A stretch of DNA of 64,000 nt from Paracoccus mutanolyticus (GTDB taxonomy: Bacteria > Pseudomonadota > Alphaproteobacteria > Rhodobacterales > Rhodobacteraceae). The position numbers and the translations under genes are program-made. Positions within the stretch are counted from its first letter, which is position 1, and every line of letters begins with the position of its first letter. The stretch spans positions 2,128,501 to 2,192,500 of the forward strand of contig NZ_CP030239.1 of NCBI RefSeq assembly GCF_003285265.1, written 5' to 3'. The notes under the pieces are model-generated. The model saw nothing but the letters and a program-made list of their open reading frames with translations, was not told where the DNA came from and made no database searches. Of this stretch, positions 61,689-64,000 are shown piece after piece.

Positions 61689-61704
61689 GCGGGCAAGCAG
61701 GGGC

Positions 61705-62259
61705 ATGGCGATGCGCAAACTGACGATCCTTTCGGTGCTGGCACCGATCCTGGCCCTGGCCGCCTGTGCCGAGAATACCGGCTGGAATCCCAATTACAGC
61801 GCCATGCACAATGGCTCGCCCTATGCGAAATACCTGCAGACCCGGGAAGCGGCGCTGCAGGGGCAGGGCCCGGTGCCGCAGGTGATCCCGGTGCAGCTGC
61901 CGGCCGAGGCGCCCCAGGTCGTGCTGCCCAAGCGCCAGACCGGTGCGGTCCGGGTCGTCGCGGCCGAGGTGCCGGCCAATGCCCAGGTCGCGACGACCGG
62001 GCCTTATCCGGGCTCGACCCCGGTGCTGGTGCGCTATGCCCATCAGCAGCCGCAGAACCCCGGCGCGACGGTCTATCAGCGCACTGGCGGTTCGATCGCG
62101 CAGGCCGCGCGCCTGTGCAGCAGTTATCCGTCGCGCGATGCGGCGCAGCGGGCCTTCATCGCGTCGGGCGGGCCGCTGATCGACCCGCGCGGCATGGACC
62201 CGGACGGCGACGGCTATGTCTGCGGCTGGGATCCCAAGCCCTTCCGCGCGCCGCGCTGA
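61705..62259 (+). CDS. Lipoprotein with C-terminal excalibur-like calcium-binding motif
   Basis: 184 residues. Lipobox ILALAAC (Cys about 21), a Pro/Val/Gln-rich linker, then LCSSYPSRDAAQRAFIASGG and DPRGMDPDGDGYVCGWDP, the DxDxDGxxC excalibur pattern. It is probably anchored at the outer membrane. Two in-frame ATGs (61705, 61711) are possible. It follows gatA by 16 bp and precedes an amidase gene, so a cell-envelope role is plausible. Confidence 0.78.
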   Translation: MAMRKLTILSVLAPILALAACAENTGWNPNYSAMHNGSPYAKYLQTREAALQGQGPVPQVIPVQLPAEAPQVVLPKRQTGAVRVVAAEVPANAQVATTGPYPGSTPVLVRYAHQQPQNPGATVYQRTGGSIAQAARLCSSYPSRDAAQRAFIASGGPLIDPRGMDPDGDGYVCGWDPKPFRAPR

Positions 62260-62938
62260 GCCCGCGGCCTTGGGCCCGTCGCCCAATCACGGCGACCGGC
62301 GCGGGCAGCGGCCGGCGCTGGTCGTGATCCATTATACCGGGATGGCCGATGCCGAATCGGCGCGCGCGCGGCTATGCGACCCCCTGGCCGAGGTCAGCGC
62401 GCATTGGCTGATCCGCGAGGACGGCCGCACCGAGGCGCTGGTCCCCGAGGATCGTCGCGCCTGGCACGCCGGCGCGGGGTCCTGGCAGGGGCGCGAGGAC
62501 GTGAACTCTCGCAGCATCGGCATCGAGCTTGCCAATCCCGGCGACCGGCCCTTTCCCGAACCGCAGATGGCCGCGCTCGGGTCGCTGTTGCGCGGCATCA
62601 TGGCCCGCTGGGACATCGGCCCGGCCGGGGTGATCGCCCATTCCGACATGGCGCCGGGCCGCAAGACCGATCCGGGGCCGCGATTCGACTGGCGGAGGCT
62701 GGCGCTGGGCGGCCTGGCCCTCTGGCCCGAGGGTCTGGGCGAGGACCGGCCGCTGGCTGACAGCCTGCCCCGGATCGGCTATCCCGACAACCCGGCCGCA
62801 TTATCGGCCTTTCGCCTGCGGTTTCGGCCCTGGGCCACGGGGCCCGAGACGGAGGACGACCGCCGGGCCGCCGCCGCCCTGGCCTACAGCCTGGCGAACA
62901 GGGCAGAGAGCCTGGCCGCCTCGGCCTCCAGCCCGTAG
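62216..62938 (+). CDS. N-acetylmuramoyl-L-alanine amidase (AmpD-like)
   Basis: An amidase-2 domain: LVVIHYTGMADAESARARLC with the first zinc His, AEVSAHWLIREDGRTEALVPE, AWHAGAGSWQGREDVNSRSIGIELANPGD, seen in pieces. The last zinc His and catalytic Lys/Asp are in IAHSDMAPGRKTDPGPRFDW. It cleaves the lactyl-peptide bond of muropeptides. The start is uncertain: an ATG at 62216 lies inside the upstream gene, and a TTG at 62270 fits the family N-terminus (GPSPNHGDRR) better. The 3' end overlaps rlmJ tail to tail by 55 bp. Confidence 0.85.
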   Translation: MSAAGIPSPSARRAEPAALGPSPNHGDRRGQRPALVVIHYTGMADAESARARLCDPLAEVSAHWLIREDGRTEALVPEDRRAWHAGAGSWQGREDVNSRSIGIELANPGDRPFPEPQMAALGSLLRGIMARWDIGPAGVIAHSDMAPGRKTDPGPRFDWRRLALGGLALWPEGLGEDRPLADSLPRIGYPDNPAALSAFRLRFRPWATGPETEDDRRAAAALAYSLANRAESLAASASSP

Positions 62939-63660
62939 GGCGGGTTCAGCACCACCATGCCCGAGCCGACCATGCCATGCCCTGGCCGGGCGGGGGGAAA
63001 GCGCACCTCGGAAAACAGCGCCTCGGGCTGGGACTGGCGCAGTGCGCGCACCATCGGCGCCTGGCGGTCGTCGGTCAGAACCGGATACCACAGCGCGATG
63101 ATGCCCACGTTCCACTTCCGCGCCAGCAAGCCGATCTGGCGCGGCAGGGTGTCGTAATCGGCCTTGACCTCATAGCTGGGGTCGATCAGCAGCAGCCCCC
63201 GGCGCGGCGTGGGCGGGCAAAGCGCCTGCGCCATCTGCAAGCCGTCCTGCCGATGCAGATGGGCGAAACCCGCGACACGGGCCAGCGCCTCGTGCTCGGC
63301 CGGGTGCAGCTCGGCCAGATGGGCGTTGTCCTCGGGGCGCAGGAAGTAACGGGCGATCAGCGGCGAGCCGGGATAGGCGTCGGGGCCATAAAGGCTGCGC
63401 GCCTGGTCCAGGGCGTGGCGGAGGGGATGGTCCGGGGACAGCCAGTCCTGCGCCAGCGCGCGGGTGATGCCGGCCGCCGCCTCGCCGGTCTTGCCGGCCT
63501 CGGGGCTTGACAGGTCGTATAGCCCGCGACCGGCGTGGGTTTCCAGATAGGTCAGCGGTTTCGGCTTGGCGGTCAGATAGGCCAGCATCCAGGCAAGCAG
63601 CGCGTGCTTGTGCAGGTCGGCCAGGTTCCCGGCGTGATAGGCGTGCTGATAGGACAACAT
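62884..63660 (-). CDS. rlmJ: 23S rRNA (adenine(2030)-N6)-methyltransferase RlmJ
   Basis: 258 residues. LSYQHAYHAGNLADLHKHALL is the signature N-terminus, YLETHAGRGLYDL is SAM motif I, GLLLIDPSYEVKADY is a catalytic-type DPSY motif and MVVLNPPYGLE lies near the C-terminus. It methylates A2030 of 23S rRNA. The ATG at 63660 lies only 30 bp downstream of the small RNA array terminator, so read-through from the array promoter could feed this gene. Confidence 0.92.
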   Translation of the reverse strand: MLSYQHAYHAGNLADLHKHALLAWMLAYLTAKPKPLTYLETHAGRGLYDLSSPEAGKTGEAAAGITRALAQDWLSPDHPLRHALDQARSLYGPDAYPGSPLIARYFLRPEDNAHLAELHPAEHEALARVAGFAHLHRQDGLQMAQALCPPTPRRGLLLIDPSYEVKADYDTLPRQIGLLARKWNVGIIALWYPVLTDDRQAPMVRALRQSQPEALFSEVRFPPARPGHGMVGSGMVVLNPPYGLEAEAARLSALFARL

Positions 63661-63690
63661 GCCAGCGCCCTACACCGATGCCCCGCAAAT

Positions 63691-63763
63691 GAAAAGCGGC
63701 GGCGCCCAGGGAGGAGGGGGGCACCGCCGCGCAACGCCGGCCCAGGGAGGAGGAGGGGCCGCG
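63691..63763 (-). ncRNA. Cuckoo/CcsR-type small RNA unit D (hairpins 2 and 1)
   Basis: On the minus strand, hairpin 2 (63735-63763; 5-bp core GGCCC/GGGCC plus outer pairs) is joined by a short TTGCG linker to hairpin 1 (63696-63730; 12-bp stem with one mismatch). Loops read CUCCUCCUCCCU and CCCUCCUCCCU, each containing CCUCCUCCC. Hairpin 1 is followed by UUUUC, so it doubles as an intrinsic terminator of the array. This indicates minus-strand transcription. Confidence 0.8.
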
Positions 63764-63770
63764 TATGGGT

Positions 63771-63840
63771 GCGGCAATGGCAGGGAGGAGGAGGCCATCA
63801 CCGCAAGCTGACGATCCCGGGGAGGAGGAGAGGGACCGTC
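63771..63840 (-). ncRNA. Cuckoo/CcsR-type small RNA unit C (hairpins 4 and 3)
   Basis: Hairpin 4 (63810-63840; GACGATCCC against GGGACCGTC, one mismatch) is followed by the linker AGCTTGCGG. Hairpin 3 (63771-63804; inner ATGGC/GCCAT, outer GCGG/CCGC) follows. Both loops contain CCUCCUCCC. It is separated from unit D by ACCCATACGC, close to the ACCAATACGCC found between hairpins 7 and 6. Confidence 0.78.
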
Positions 63841-63872
63841 GCATTCCGTGCCGCCGCGTGGCTGCTGTTTTA

Positions 63873-63940
63873 GGCGGCACCCCCAGGGAGGAGGAGGGGG
63901 GTGCCGCCCGAACCGCAAGGCCCAGGGAGGAGGAGGGGCC
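63873..63940 (-). ncRNA. Cuckoo/CcsR-type small RNA unit B (hairpins 6 and 5)
   Basis: Hairpin 6 (63919-63940; GGCCC/GGGCC) is joined through TTGCGGTTCG to hairpin 5 (63873-63908), a perfect 12-bp stem GGCGGCACCCCC/GGGGGTGCCGCC. Both loops read CUCCUCCUCCCU on the minus strand. A 32-bp spacer separates it from unit C. Confidence 0.8.
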
Positions 63941-63952
63941 CGGCGTATTGGT

Positions 63953-64000
63953 GGCGGCATCCCCAGGGAGGAGGAGGGGGAAGCCGCCTGAACTGCAGGA
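63953..64000 (-). ncRNA. Cuckoo/CcsR-type small RNA unit A, partial (hairpin 7, window edge)
   Basis: Hairpin 7 (63953-63988; a 12-bp stem with one A-A mismatch) has loop CUCCUCCUCCCU. By the pattern of the other units its 5' partner hairpin should lie just beyond 64000, which would give eight hairpins in four units. The promoter, and possibly a DUF1127 gene, would also lie beyond the window. Confidence 0.7.

Noticed and set aside
63691..64000. Repeat array as CRISPR
   Set aside because: The constant unit is only about 12 bp and forms the loop, not the repeat body. The variable parts are self-complementary stems, and no cas genes are near.

Overview
Organism. The high GC, the gene families and several local gene orders (mdh-suc operon, sdh operon beside mesaconyl-CoA hydratase, a small conserved gene between glyQ and glyS) point to an alphaproteobacterium of the Rhodobacterales, most likely Paracoccus or a close relative. 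This is chromosomal core sequence: aminoacyl-tRNA synthetases, a ribosomal protein, tRNA modification, folate and cell-wall genes, and nearly the whole lower TCA cycle. Layout 1-32.5 kb. A partial membrane protein, serS and a thioredoxin-fold protein; meaB, rpmB, an arylesterase, an L,D-transpeptidase and mnmH; a five-gene nucleoside uptake operon read leftwards (BMP binding protein, ATPase, two permeases, purine nucleoside phosphorylase); rimI-tsaB-NifU-like; CPBP protease and universal stress protein; an exopolysaccharide sugar transferase; truA, an XpaC-like gene with a 27-codon leader gene; tRNA-Gly; trkH; a peptidoglycan-binding protein; glyQ-(small gene)-glyS with glyS interrupted; a PEP/pyruvate phosphotransferase; a cell-wall hydrolase; folB-folP-glmM; an FAD monooxygenase. 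Layout 32.5-64 kb. dksA, moxR, a GNAT protein, a lysR gene, and an IS5-type transposase flanked by a ~150-bp duplication of the lysR 5' end; a DUF1127 gene; a lytic transglycosylase; then, leftwards, mdh, sucC, lipoprotein, sucD, lipoprotein, sucA, sucB, two small genes and lpd; TauE and glycosyltransferase genes; an ethylmalonyl-CoA-pathway cluster (CoA-ester lyase, NnrU, DUF1737, mch); sdhC-sdhD-sdhA-lipoprotein-lipoprotein-sdhB; a DUF1989 gene; gatC-gatA; an excalibur lipoprotein; an AmpD-like amidase; rlmJ. How it works together. The sucC and sdhC promoter regions carry the same paired operator: two GTGATCAC palindromes with centres exactly 21 bp apart. This suggests one regulator for both halves of the lower TCA cycle. 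Four small lipoproteins of unknown role are embedded in these operons, most with overlapping or adjacent start and stop codons. The window ends in a tandem array of at least seven hairpins whose loops read CUCCUCCUCCCU on the minus strand. This matches the cuckoo/CcsR (CCUCCUCCC-motif) small RNA family known from Rhodobacter. Caution. About twenty essential or housekeeping genes (serS, folP, glmM, sucA, sucD, sdhA, gatC and others) contain single-base deletions or short scrambled stretches while keeping near-normal total length. This looks like error in the assembled sequence, not gene decay, so broken frames are annotated as CDS with the break described.
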